Shown here: piece by piece, positions 1 through 8,290 of the stretch
How the letters are laid out: each line of letters starts with the position of its first letter
Numbering within the stretch: the first letter of the stretch is position 1
Position numbers and translations under genes: made by a program
The notes under the pieces: model-generated
What the model was told of the DNA's origin: nothing
Databases searched by the model: none
What the model saw: only the letters and a program-made list of their open reading frames with translations
Source of the DNA: Bacteroidaceae bacterium
GTDB taxonomy: Bacteria; Bacteroidota; Bacteroidia; Bacteroidales; Barnesiellaceae_A
Assembly: GCA_017481745.1 (NCBI GenBank)
Contig: JAFUOV010000024.1
Location: forward strand, 1 to 64,000
Reading direction: 5' to 3'
Length of the DNA: 64,000 bases

Positions 1-1
1 A

Positions 2-115
2 GCCAACAGTACACTCTCATTAACAGCATCGGGTGGTGCGGATATACACATCAAAGGCAATCCCCAAATTGTACATTGGGATGTATCAGGCGGCGCGGAT
101 GTGGAGTTTAATTAG
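2..115 (+). CDS. C-terminal end of a GIN-domain-like secreted protein (partial)
   Basis: Only the last 37 codons are inside the window, in frame 2, ending at TAG 113-115. The fragment carries two SGGAD motifs, each followed by a beta-strand pattern (SGGADIHIKG and SGGADVEFN). Repeats of this type are characteristic of the bacterial putative auto-transporter adhesin head GIN domain (DUF2807), a right-handed beta-helix in secreted Bacteroidetes proteins. The function of these proteins is mostly unknown. The start, signal peptide and full length lie outside the window, so the family call rests on a short stretch and is tentative. Confidence 0.5.
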   Translation, partial: ANSTLSLTASGGADIHIKGNPQIVHWDVSGGADVEFN

Positions 116-197
116 GTTATACATTAAAGTTATACAACCCTTAGGTTTATCATAACCCATAGCACCACAAGGACTCTCGAAAACTATACTCCAGAAA

Positions 198-239
198 CAA
201 GAGGCTGTGTCAAAACTTCCTTTTTGACACAGCCTCTTG
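198..239. terminator. Long perfect hairpin, member of a GAGGCTGTGTC intergenic repeat family
   Basis: An 18-base arm at 198-215 pairs perfectly with 222-239 around a 6-base loop. It lies between two convergent genes, so it may terminate transcription from both sides. The core CAAGAGGCTGTGTC recurs in the hairpin at 15,418-15,462, and a weaker relative sits at 33,273-33,312. A repeated, mobile-like terminator is likely. Confidence 0.7.
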
Positions 240-269
240 CGTTTGGGGATGATATAGGACTGTTTAAGT

Positions 270-647
270 CTATTCTTTGTTTTTCTCTTTGGCTATATCC
301 GATTGCCATATTACACCTTTGTTCTCGGCATTGCGGAAGAAGTTTATCTCTTTCTCGCTCTTTCGGCGTGGACCGCCCAGTGTGAGGTACTCCTCGCCAT
401 TGGCATCGTATATGGTGGTGCGGTTCATATCGTACGACTTTTCAGGCCCTTTTACAAATACCGAGTAGTATGGTTGTCCATCTATCTCAAAGAGAGTAAC
501 TTCGCTATATCTTTCGTTGAGCGTGGCAAGTTTCTCTTGCAACCAAGGTGCGTATTGCGACGATGTTGCAGCCTGTTTGCTCTTGCAAGCTGTCATGAGC
601 AATGCTGTCGATAGAACGACCAATAGAGATAGAACAATCTTTTTCAT
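270..647 (-). CDS. Small lipoprotein of unknown function
   Basis: This is a 125-residue protein with a lipoprotein signal peptide (MKKIVLSLLVV, lipobox LMTAC with Cys21), so it should be anchored in the cell envelope. The mature part has a short Q/S linker, then a compact domain with YYSVFVKG, a Tyr-Asp-Ala-Asn-Gly turn and a closing GVIW. I do not recognise the family. The gene starts 4 bases after the ABC permease stop and is probably the last gene of that operon, which suggests a role near the transporter. That link is inferred from position only. Confidence 0.8.
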   Translation of the reverse strand: MKKIVLSLLVVLSTALLMTACKSKQAATSSQYAPWLQEKLATLNERYSEVTLFEIDGQPYYSVFVKGPEKSYDMNRTTIYDANGEEYLTLGGPRRKSEKEINFFRNAENKGVIWQSDIAKEKNKE

Positions 648-651
648 AGTC

Positions 652-1974
652 TTAGGCTTTATATTTTATCCATTTAAACAATTCTTTGTACGAGGGCTTC
701 TTGCCATAGAGCAAGATACCTACTCGATAGATGCGGGCTGCTACCCATGTCATACCTATTGCCGATGCGTACAGCAATGCAAGCGACAAGATAATCTCCC
801 ATACAGGCACTCCAAAGGGAATACGCACCATCATAACGATGGGCGAGGTGAAGGGTATCATCGAGCACCACCATGCCATGCCGCCCTCGGGATTTTCGGC
901 GCTGAATACACCTACATAGAAGGCAAAGAGGATAATTACGGTGATAGGTATCAAGAATTGGTTGGTGTCTGCCTCATTATCGACAGCCGAGCCGATAGCT
1001 GCAAACAGCGATGCGTAGATAACGTAACCACCTATAAAGTAGAGTATGAGGCATACAACAATCTGTGTGAAATCAATCCCGGCAAGTGTCTGTATTGCAT
1101 CAAGCATCTCGGGGTCGATGTCGCTGTTCATGGCTGCACCGCCCATATTTTGTGCTTGTGTGAGCATTTCTGCCTCATTGCCCGAGAACAAGGGGATGCC
1201 AATCAACAAGCTTGCTCCCAAGCCCAAGCCAACGATGAGCACTACCCAAATACCTATCTGTGTCAACCCTACAAGCCCTACACTGATGATTTTGCCCAGC
1301 ATCAACTCAAAGGGTTTTACCGACGATACCATCACCTCGACGATGCGGTTGGTCTTCTCTTGCATGACACTCGACATCACCATGCTGCCATACATAAATA
1401 GGAACATGTAGATGAGGAACGTCGATAACATTCCTACTACGGTGGCAAGACCGGCAGAGGTCTGTGTGTCGCCCTTTTCGTCAAATCGGATAGAACTGAC
1501 ATTGATATCGACATCGCTCTCATCTATGATTTGTTGCAGATTGGGTATATCAAACGAAGCAAGTTTCTGCTCGTGCAGATACTCTTCCATGCGGTCGGTT
1601 ACCTCCATTTCAAAGCCTGCGGTTGTTTGCTTGTGCGAGTATATGGTCATCGCATTGGCATTTTGCAACAGATTGTCGGTGATGACAATATAGGCATAGG
1701 GCTCTTCATCGCTACGCATCTGCTCGGCAGTTGTTTCACTATTGAGGTAGGTGTAGGTATATTCGTCGTTGCTTTCGTATACATCTTTGTATAGCCCTGT
1801 TTGGTCAACAATAGTAACATTGCGCATATCGGCACCCGAGAAGAGTGTTATAACTGCCGGTATGCAACATAGCAATACCATCAGTACCGGAGTGAGTAGT
1901 GTCATTACGAGAAACGATTTCTTTCTCACTCGCGACATATATTCGCTTTCTATTATTAGGGGTATCTTACTCAT
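652..1974 (-). CDS. ABC-2 type exporter permease (NatB-like)
   Basis: This 440-residue inner-membrane protein has one N-terminal membrane helix (about residues 20-45), a large extracytoplasmic loop of about 130 residues, and five to six C-terminal helices. The stretch MQEKTNRIVEVMVSSVKP is the conserved coupling segment of NatB-type ABC-2 permeases. The C-terminal half also has the PFTSPIVMMVRIPFG motif common in these proteins. It should form a transporter with the ATPase encoded 20 bases upstream (1,995-2,918). Family members export sodium, drugs or peptides. The substrate cannot be read from the sequence. Confidence 0.9.
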   Translation of the reverse strand: MSKIPLIIESEYMSRVRKKSFLVMTLLTPVLMVLLCCIPAVITLFSGADMRNVTIVDQTGLYKDVYESNDEYTYTYLNSETTAEQMRSDEEPYAYIVITDNLLQNANAMTIYSHKQTTAGFEMEVTDRMEEYLHEQKLASFDIPNLQQIIDESDVDINVSSIRFDEKGDTQTSAGLATVVGMLSTFLIYMFLFMYGSMVMSSVMQEKTNRIVEVMVSSVKPFELMLGKIISVGLVGLTQIGIWVVLIVGLGLGASLLIGIPLFSGNEAEMLTQAQNMGGAAMNSDIDPEMLDAIQTLAGIDFTQIVVCLILYFIGGYVIYASLFAAIGSAVDNEADTNQFLIPITVIILFAFYVGVFSAENPEGGMAWWCSMIPFTSPIVMMVRIPFGVPVWEIILSLALLYASAIGMTWVAARIYRVGILLYGKKPSYKELFKWIKYKA

Positions 1975-1994
1975 AGTCTTTCTGTTTCGTTGGT

Positions 1995-2918
1995 TTATAC
2001 TTCGGCATTGACGGGCTCGCCTACAGTGTCGATAAATATCTCGTTCATAGAGGGGAGTATCTCCTCGAAGGTGGCAAGTTGATTGCTCTGCATCAGTGCA
2101 TTTATCAGTTCGTTGTTGCTTGTCGAGCTGTCATTCTTGCGCACGATGGCTGTATGATAGCCACCTGTTATGTTTTGTTCTACAATCTCATACAATGAGT
2201 GGGGCTTGATGGGCGACTCGTCGGCGAATGCTACCTTAAACAAGTGTTTCTTGTGCGATTGGCGTATGCTGTTTATCTCGCCTTGCAGCACCGCACGCGA
2301 ACGGTTTATAAGAGTTATCTCGTCGCATATCTCCTCTACCGAGCTCATGTTGTGGGTCGAGAAGATAATGGTTGCACCTTCTTTGCGCAACTCTATGATT
2401 TCGTTCTTCAGCAAGTTGACGTTTACAGGGTCAAATCCGCTGAAAGGCTCGTCAAAGATGAGCAACTTGGGACGGTGTATGACGGTTGCGATAAACTGTA
2501 TTTTTTGTTGCATACCCTTCGACAACTCTTCAACTTTTTTCTTGTCCCAGTCGGCAATGTCAAATTTTCCCAACCAATATTTTATGCGTTCTTTGGCATC
2601 GAGGCGCGACAAGCCTTTGAGTCGTGCCAAGTACATCAGCTGTTCGCCTACTTTCATTTTCTTATACAGACCTCTCTCCTCGGGAAGATAGCCTATATTT
2701 TCTACATCGGCGGGTACCGATAGTCGACCATTGATATACACTTCGCCACTATCGGGTCCTGTTATGTGGTTGATAATGCGTATCAGTGTAGTTTTACCGG
2801 CTCCGTTAGGACCTAAAAGTCCGTATATTGAGTTCTCCGGAACCTGTATCGTAACATTGTCGAGTGCCTTGTGCGAGGCGTATTGCTTGACAATGTTTCT
2901 TGCTTCAAGATAATACAT
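1995..2918 (-). CDS. ABC transporter ATP-binding protein (NatA-like)
   Basis: This 307-residue cytoplasmic ATPase powers the ABC-2 permease that follows it. Walker A is GPNGAGKTT at residues 36-44, the signature is LSKGMQQ at 132-138, Walker B is LLIFDEP at 152-158, and the switch His is in FSTHN (His189). The YLPEERGLY segment in place of a Q-loop and the C-terminal extension of about 80 residues are typical of NatA-type exporter ATPases. It is the first gene of a three-gene leftward operon (ATPase, permease, lipoprotein). The substrate is unknown. Confidence 0.92.
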   Translation of the reverse strand: MYYLEARNIVKQYASHKALDNVTIQVPENSIYGLLGPNGAGKTTLIRIINHITGPDSGEVYINGRLSVPADVENIGYLPEERGLYKKMKVGEQLMYLARLKGLSRLDAKERIKYWLGKFDIADWDKKKVEELSKGMQQKIQFIATVIHRPKLLIFDEPFSGFDPVNVNLLKNEIIELRKEGATIIFSTHNMSSVEEICDEITLINRSRAVLQGEINSIRQSHKKHLFKVAFADESPIKPHSLYEIVEQNITGGYHTAIVRKNDSSTSNNELINALMQSNQLATFEEILPSMNEIFIDTVGEPVNAEV

Positions 2919-3040
2919 AGGTGTATTTTATTAATTAGATGTTTAAACAATCTTTACCTTATTATTTTGCTACCGAACAACGCTCTTTGCTTCAATCATT
3001 GTCGTTGTGATATGTGGTTATGAGAAGTTGTTGGGCAAAA

Positions 3041-3068
3041 AACTGTGCAATTTGGGGTTTGCACAGTT
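3041..3068 (-). terminator. Intrinsic terminator of the 3,096-3,620 gene
   Basis: The arms AACTGTGCAA (3,041-3,050) and TTGCACAGTT (3,059-3,068) form a perfect 10-bp stem with an 8-base loop. On the minus strand a run of T follows. It sits 28 bases beyond the stop of the leftward gene. Confidence 0.8.
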
Positions 3069-3095
3069 TCGTCTGTTTTTATCTCTTCGAGTGTG

Positions 3096-3620
3096 TTACC
3101 AATTGGTGTATGTGCCATATTCGCCCCAGTGAGATGATTGCATAAACAGCACATCGTTATATTCGTTGGTATAGTCTCCGTGGAATTTATAATACAATTC
3201 GATATTGCCATTTTTCAATACCATTTTGTAGCTTATATAATCATAATTGATAGTGGCATAAGTATTGGGGATATAAACGGCTGTTGCTTCGCCTGCCGAT
3301 TCCGAGCCATCCATACCTATGATGTAGTTGTAGCTGCCATTGCGGTATCCCACTCTCCATTTGCCATATATCACCTCATCGACTAATGTTACAACCAAGC
3401 TATTGCCGGTGGGCTTTTCAACCTCCTTTTGTTCTATTCCATCGTTGGTCTTGAACATTACCAACAATCTGTTATCTCCTATATCCTGTATTTTGATGGC
3501 TTTAATAACAGATGTTTTCTTTACTGCATTCCAAACGCCCTCAAATGAAGTCTCTTGTGCCTTAAGCGTCAGTGAGCTCAATAGTACCGCTATTAGTAGC
3601 ATTGTAAGTTTTGTTCTCAT
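3096..3620 (-). CDS. Secreted protein of unknown function
   Basis: This 174-residue protein has a clear signal peptide (MRTKLTMLLIAVLLSSLTLKAQ, cleavage after KAQ), so it is exported. The mature part opens with SFEGVWNAVKK and is rich in beta-strand patterns (LLVMFKTNDG, SLVVTLVDEVIYGKW, ISYKMVLKNGNIELYYKFHG), which suggests a small beta-barrel or lipocalin-like fold. I do not recognise a family. It stands alone, with its own terminator downstream at 3,041-3,068 and about 120 bases before the next gene. Confidence 0.8.
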   Translation of the reverse strand: MRTKLTMLLIAVLLSSLTLKAQETSFEGVWNAVKKTSVIKAIKIQDIGDNRLLVMFKTNDGIEQKEVEKPTGNSLVVTLVDEVIYGKWRVGYRNGSYNYIIGMDGSESAGEATAVYIPNTYATINYDYISYKMVLKNGNIELYYKFHGDYTNEYNDVLFMQSSHWGEYGTYTNW

Positions 3621-3742
3621 AGGTCGATTATTTTATAGTTGGTTATTGGTTGTTACTCTTTACCTATCACAAAGGAAAATATTATTTTGCGATTGAACAA
3701 GATTTTAGTAAACATTTATTGCTGTTGAGTAGCAATCGTTTG

Positions 3743-3964
3743 CTATTCGTGAGCCGGCTCTTTCTTGGGAGCATCACCAATCAGTATCAGTAGAATAATT
3801 CCGCATATCGGCGATAAGAACCAGAAGAGAAGTAGGGTGGCAATAACACTGCGACCTCTTTTCCTCGCCATGCCGATGGGGAGGAATATGTATAACCACG
3901 CTAAGAAAAGTGTTAATAATATGAAGCCGACTAAAGCCACTATTACCATTGTAGAATCTATCAT
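3743..3964 (-). CDS. Small two-helix membrane protein
   Basis: This 73-residue protein has two hydrophobic segments (about residues 6-29 and 40-62). Between them lies a short basic loop, PIGMARKRGRS, and the C-terminus is charged (DAPKKEPAHE). The layout MARKRGRS...W..LSP..GII.L...GD resembles short conserved Bacteroidales membrane proteins with no assigned function. It probably lies in the inner membrane. It is a single leftward gene, and the 74 bases to dnaG show no clear signal. Confidence 0.75.
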   Translation of the reverse strand: MIDSTMVIVALVGFILLTLFLAWLYIFLPIGMARKRGRSVIATLLLFWFLSPICGIILLILIGDAPKKEPAHE

Positions 3965-4038
3965 ATCTTTGATTTTTTAATTTCTTAATTTATGCCGGTG
4001 CTGCTCGTGTGTAGCACAACTATGCAGTTGCCAATTTG

Positions 4039-6357
4039 TTACTTGCCGCCTTTGGCAGGCACGATGCGCTCGCCAAGGTATATAGCAAGATTACGGCGCA
4101 CCTCCATATAGCGGGCTATCTCTTCCATCACAAATATCATGTCGTCAAATACTCCTGCCGATTGCATTTCGCGTATTGTGCCTCGCAGGCTCTCGATACG
4201 GCGCATCAAAATGGCATCTTTCAACTCAAATACGGCACGTGGTACCAACTCGTTAAGGCGGTCGATGTCGCGCTCTACCACTTGATATTTGGTGTGTATC
4301 TTGCTCAACTGGTGGCGGTCGCTCACCAAGTCGATGGCTTGTGCGCTCAACTCCATATCGGGGCTGTTGACAAACGTGTGTCCGATGTACGATACCTCAG
4401 CCTCATAGCGCACTTGCTGGCATGCCTCTTGAAAGCGCTCTTCTGCCATCTTTATCAACTTCTCGTCGGGCTCTTGGGCTTTGTTTATCTCGTCCAATTG
4501 TTGTTGCAGTGCCTCGCGCAGTCGTGGCAGATTGTTCTCCAATTTCATCTCGCCATAGTGCGTGGCTGCTTCACGATCTATCGAGTGAGCCTCGTCGAGG
4601 ATGCGGGCATAGATGGGGTGATTGATTGTTACCTCATCGGCAGCCAACTCTTGTGTGATGTAGTCTATAACCTCACACTCCGATGGGTTGCCTTCTTCAT
4701 CATACTTTTGCACCTTGGCATAGCCGTAGCGGAGCAGATAGCGAGCTATGGTGCGTTCACATTTCTCTATTATCTTATCCTCTTTCGATGCCTTGGGCAA
4801 CTCTACACGCAACGGCTCGGCTTGTACTGCCTCGGTTGGGGTAGGCGGTATGTCGTATTGGTCGAGAGGTACATCGGCAACAGGAGCATTGGCATCGAGC
4901 TGTGTAGCATTGTCGGGTATAAAGACTTGCTCGGGCGGCGCATCTTGGGGCGCAGCAGTAGGCGGTACGCTCTGTTGAGCCGACCGATTGTAGGGTCTAT
5001 CTTCTCGTTGTGTGCGATACTTGTTGGTGCTGGGGGCAGGCTCTTGCTCGCGCTTGTCGCGACGTATCTTGTTTACCTCGCGCATGAGCATCTTCTCGTC
5101 GACGTCGAGTAGTCGGGCGCAATCCTGCACATATACCGAGCGCAATATATTGTCGGGGATAATGGCTATCGAGCGCACAATATCGCCAATCAATGTGGCG
5201 CGCTTGATGGGGTCGTTGCCCGCGCCCTCGAGCAGCAAGTTGGTTTTGAAGCGTATAAAGTCGGTTTCGTGAGCCTTGATGTATGCGGTAAAGTCGCTTG
5301 CACTCTGTTTCTTGGAGAAAGAGTCGGGGTCGTCGCCGTCGGGCAACAACACAACCTTGATGTTCATTCCCTCTTGCAAGATGAGGTCGATACCGCGCAA
5401 CGATGCCTTGATACCGGCAGCATCGCCGTCATATAGTACAGTGATGTTGTTGGTAAAGCGGTGTATCAATCGTATTTGTCCCGGTGTGAGTGATGTTCCC
5501 GACGAAGCTACAACATTCTCTATGCCGGCTTGGTGCATCGACAACACATCGGTATAGCCCTCTACAAGATAGCAAAAGTCGTTCTTTACGATGGCTTGTT
5601 TGGCATGATAGATACCATATAGCACATCGCTCTTATGGTATACCTCCGACTCGGGCGAGTTGACATACTTGGCTGCCTTCTCGTCTTTTTTCAAGATACG
5701 ACCACCAAAGGCTATTACCTTGCCCGATAGGCTGTGAATAGGGAAGATGACACGACCCTTGTAGCGGTCGTAGAGTGAGCCTTGTTGCGACTCAAGGCAT
5801 AAGCCGGTCTTTACCAGATACTCTTTCTTGTAGCCTTTGCGTACAGCCTCTTGTGCGAGGGCATCGCGTTTCTCGGGAGAGTAGCCAAGCCCGAATTTCT
5901 TGATTATATCCTCGCCAAAGCCACGCTCTCTGAAGTAGCCCAAGCCTATCGAGCGACCCTCTACATTCTCCAGCAAGTTGGTGGCAAAAAACTTCTGTGC
6001 AAAATCGTTCACGATGAGCATACTCTCGCGGTCGGTCTTGCGTTGTTTCTCCTCTTCGGTGAGCTCTTTCTCTTGTATCTCTATGTTGTATTTGCGAGCA
6101 AGGTATTTAAGCGCTTCGTAGAACGAAACCTGCTCATGCTCCATCACAAAGTGAACCGAATTGCCACCTTTGCCACAACTGAAGCACTTGCAAATACCAC
6201 GTGCCGGCGACACCGAAAACGAAGGTGTCTTTTCGTCGTGAAACGGACACAGACCTACATAGTTGGCACCACGCCGGCGCAGCGTAACAAAGTCCGATAC
6301 CACCTCCACAATATTGGCAGCATCGAGAATACGGTCTATGGTATGTTGGTCTATCAT
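4039..6357 (-). CDS. dnaG: DNA primase
   Basis: DnaG makes RNA primers for lagging-strand synthesis at the replication fork. The N-terminal zinc finger ligands are Cys37, His40, Cys58 and Cys61. The RNA polymerase core and TOPRIM fold follow, with VEGYTD (about residue 258) and YDGDAAG plus DGDDPDSF (about 305-345). At 772 residues it is much longer than E. coli DnaG (581). Most of the excess is a Pro/Ala/Gln-rich linker at about residues 435-535, placed before a helical C-terminal region that should bind the DnaB helicase. A -7 element lies at 6,411-6,420. The gene is complete and the call is secure. Confidence 0.97.
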   Translation of the reverse strand: MIDQHTIDRILDAANIVEVVSDFVTLRRRGANYVGLCPFHDEKTPSFSVSPARGICKCFSCGKGGNSVHFVMEHEQVSFYEALKYLARKYNIEIQEKELTEEEKQRKTDRESMLIVNDFAQKFFATNLLENVEGRSIGLGYFRERGFGEDIIKKFGLGYSPEKRDALAQEAVRKGYKKEYLVKTGLCLESQQGSLYDRYKGRVIFPIHSLSGKVIAFGGRILKKDEKAAKYVNSPESEVYHKSDVLYGIYHAKQAIVKNDFCYLVEGYTDVLSMHQAGIENVVASSGTSLTPGQIRLIHRFTNNITVLYDGDAAGIKASLRGIDLILQEGMNIKVVLLPDGDDPDSFSKKQSASDFTAYIKAHETDFIRFKTNLLLEGAGNDPIKRATLIGDIVRSIAIIPDNILRSVYVQDCARLLDVDEKMLMREVNKIRRDKREQEPAPSTNKYRTQREDRPYNRSAQQSVPPTAAPQDAPPEQVFIPDNATQLDANAPVADVPLDQYDIPPTPTEAVQAEPLRVELPKASKEDKIIEKCERTIARYLLRYGYAKVQKYDEEGNPSECEVIDYITQELAADEVTINHPIYARILDEAHSIDREAATHYGEMKLENNLPRLREALQQQLDEINKAQEPDEKLIKMAEERFQEACQQVRYEAEVSYIGHTFVNSPDMELSAQAIDLVSDRHQLSKIHTKYQVVERDIDRLNELVPRAVFELKDAILMRRIESLRGTIREMQSAGVFDDMIFVMEEIARYMEVRRNLAIYLGERIVPAKGGK

Positions 6358-6410
6358 TGTCTGTTCGGCTTTTTATAATGTCTTGCCCGGTAGCTACATA
6401 GGCTAACTTA

Positions 6411-6420
6411 TGCAAAGGTA
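6411..6420 (-). promoter_or_regulatory. Probable -7 element of the dnaG promoter
   Basis: On the minus strand 6,420-6,411 reads TACCTTTGCA, a full match to the Bacteroidetes -7 element TAnnTTTGY. No good -33 TTG is seen 20 bases upstream. It lies about 55 bases before the dnaG start. Confidence 0.6.
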
Positions 6421-6524
6421 TGAAAAAAGTAGATATTTCGGCTGATAATTATATATAAACTTATTATTGCAATTTGGATAGATTATAAAAAACGCGATTT
6501 GAACCCCAAACAGATAAAAATAAA

Positions 6525-6552
6525 AGAGCAACCAATATAACTTGGTTGCTCT
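6525..6552 (-). terminator. Intrinsic terminator downstream of aspA
   Basis: AGAGCAACCA (6,525-6,534) and TGGTTGCTCT (6,543-6,552) form a perfect 10-bp stem. On the minus strand a T-rich tract (TTTTATTTTTATC) follows. It lies 24 bases past the aspA stop. Confidence 0.85.
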
Positions 6553-6576
6553 CCTTTCGTATTCTATCTCAAACGA

Positions 6577-8001
6577 TTAGTGCTTGGGTTTGATGTCGAA
6601 CTTAACGGGGTGCAACATATTCTCGGGGCTGAGGATAGTGTCGAGCTCCTCTTTGGTGATGATGTCGTGTTCGAGCACGAGATCGTATACGCTGCGACCT
6701 GTTTCGAGAGCCTCTTTGGCAATCTTGGTTGAGTTCTTGTAGCCGATAACGGGGTTGAGGGCTGTAACGATACCGATACTGTTGTGTACCATTGTGCGGC
6801 AGTGGTCGGCGTTGGGGGTGATGCCCTCGATACAACGTGTTACAAGTGTGTCGAAACCGTTGCGCATCAAGTCGATCGACTCGAAGCAGCATTGTGCCAT
6901 AACGGGCTCCATTGCGTTCAACTCCATTTGTGCAGAGTCGCCAGCCATTGTTACGCACAATTCGTTACCCATAACTTTGTAGCATATTTGGCTCATTACC
7001 TCGGGGATAACGGGGTTTACCTTACCGGGCATGATAGACGAACCGGGTTGCATAGGAGGCAAGTTAAACTCTGCCAAGCCGCAACGAGGACCGCAAGCAA
7101 GCAAACGAAGGTCGTTACATATTTTGTTTACTTTCACAGCCAGGCGTTTCAAAGCCGATGCATAACCTACCATGCAAGAGGTATCGGATGTAGCACCTAC
7201 GAGGTCGCCCGAGAGTTTAAACTCAAGACCTGTAATATCGCACATAGCTTTCACACACTTCTCGGCATAGCCCGGCTCGGCGCAGATACCTGTACCAATG
7301 GCAGTAGCACCCATATTGACAGTGAGGAAGTCCTCGGCTGCGTGGTTAAGGTGTGCAATCTCGTCGGTGAGGATGCTTGCAAAACCATGGAATGTTTGTC
7401 CCAATGTCATGGGCACAGCATCTTGCAATTGTGTACGACCCATCTTTATCACGTGAGCCATTTCATCACCCTTCTTGTTGAGGGCATCGATGAGGCGTTG
7501 CAAGTGGGGCATAAACTCTTGGTGTGAGTAGTAAAGACCTACGTGGATAGCTGTAGGATATGCGTCGTTGGTCGATTGAGCGCAGTTTACATGGTCGTTG
7601 GGCGAGCAGTATTGGAACTCACCACGTTTGTGACCCATGAGGTCGAGGGCGCGGTTGGCTATCACCTCATTGGCATTCATGTTGGTTGTAGTACCTGCAC
7701 CACCTTGTATCATGTCGATGGGGAATTGGTCGTGGTGTTGACCATCGAGTATCTCTTTGCAAGCAGCGATGATAGCTTTGGCTTGTTCGTCGGTAAGCAA
7801 GCCAAGCTCATGGTTTGCCATAGCGGCTGCCATCTTGGTTATTGCAAGACCGTTGATAAACTTGGGATACTCATTCAAGTGAAACTTGCTGATAGGGAAG
7901 TTTTCGATACCACGAAGAGTTTGTACGCCGTACAAAGCATCTGTGGGAATTTCACGCGCACCGAGCAAGTCGCTCTCAATGCGAAATTCTGTCTCTTTCA
8001 T
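6577..8001 (-). CDS. aspA: Aspartate ammonia-lyase
   Basis: The enzyme reversibly deaminates L-aspartate to fumarate and ammonia, which can feed fumarate respiration in anaerobes. At 474 residues it matches the usual AspA length (478 in E. coli). GGAGTTTNMNANEV (residues 100-113), STNDAYPT (143-150), the catalytic loop GSSIMPGKVNP (320-330) and TQLQDAVPMTLG (180-191) are all present. The NMNANEV and QLQDAVPMTLG patterns fit AspA better than class II fumarase, which shares the fold. It is a single gene with a strong consensus promoter (8,100-8,132) and its own terminator (6,525-6,552). Confidence 0.95.
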   Translation of the reverse strand: MKETEFRIESDLLGAREIPTDALYGVQTLRGIENFPISKFHLNEYPKFINGLAITKMAAAMANHELGLLTDEQAKAIIAACKEILDGQHHDQFPIDMIQGGAGTTTNMNANEVIANRALDLMGHKRGEFQYCSPNDHVNCAQSTNDAYPTAIHVGLYYSHQEFMPHLQRLIDALNKKGDEMAHVIKMGRTQLQDAVPMTLGQTFHGFASILTDEIAHLNHAAEDFLTVNMGATAIGTGICAEPGYAEKCVKAMCDITGLEFKLSGDLVGATSDTSCMVGYASALKRLAVKVNKICNDLRLLACGPRCGLAEFNLPPMQPGSSIMPGKVNPVIPEVMSQICYKVMGNELCVTMAGDSAQMELNAMEPVMAQCCFESIDLMRNGFDTLVTRCIEGITPNADHCRTMVHNSIGIVTALNPVIGYKNSTKIAKEALETGRSVYDLVLEHDIITKEELDTILSPENMLHPVKFDIKPKH

Positions 8002-8099
8002 GTCTGGTTAGATATTTAAGGTTAAATCTGTTCTTTCTTTTGCAGCGCACCACAGACGGGTTGTCATTACCCTCGCTTAGCCTCACTGCACTTTGCTTT

Positions 8100-8132
8100 G
8101 CAAAGTTACACCCAAAGAGTGAATAAAGCAAA
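8100..8132 (-). promoter_or_regulatory. aspA promoter, full Bacteroidetes consensus
   Basis: On the minus strand TTTG (8,132-8,129) is followed by a 20-base spacer and TAACTTTGC (8,108-8,100). This is a complete match to the -33/-7 pattern. It predicts an aspA leader of roughly 90 bases. Confidence 0.8.
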
Positions 8133-8290
8133 CTTTATCGACAAATTAATTTGTGTAAAGTGCAAACTATAGTCATAACCACTATAAACACCTATCGTTC
8201 AACTTAAATATCGTATCAATTCGAGTTGGACTATTCTAATAATTTTTCTAATTGCTGATGGAATGTCCTTAAAATATAAATTGTATAGAT

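Noticed and set aside
517-1401. A 294-codon ORF antisense to the ABC permease
   Set aside because: Composition is Tyr/His/Cys-rich with no domain pattern, while the minus-strand permease is a clear family member.
6577-8001. Fumarate hydratase class II instead of aspartate ammonia-lyase
   Set aside because: NMNANEV, TQLQDAVPMTLG and overall length favour AspA; the shared GSSIMPGKVNP loop does not separate the families.
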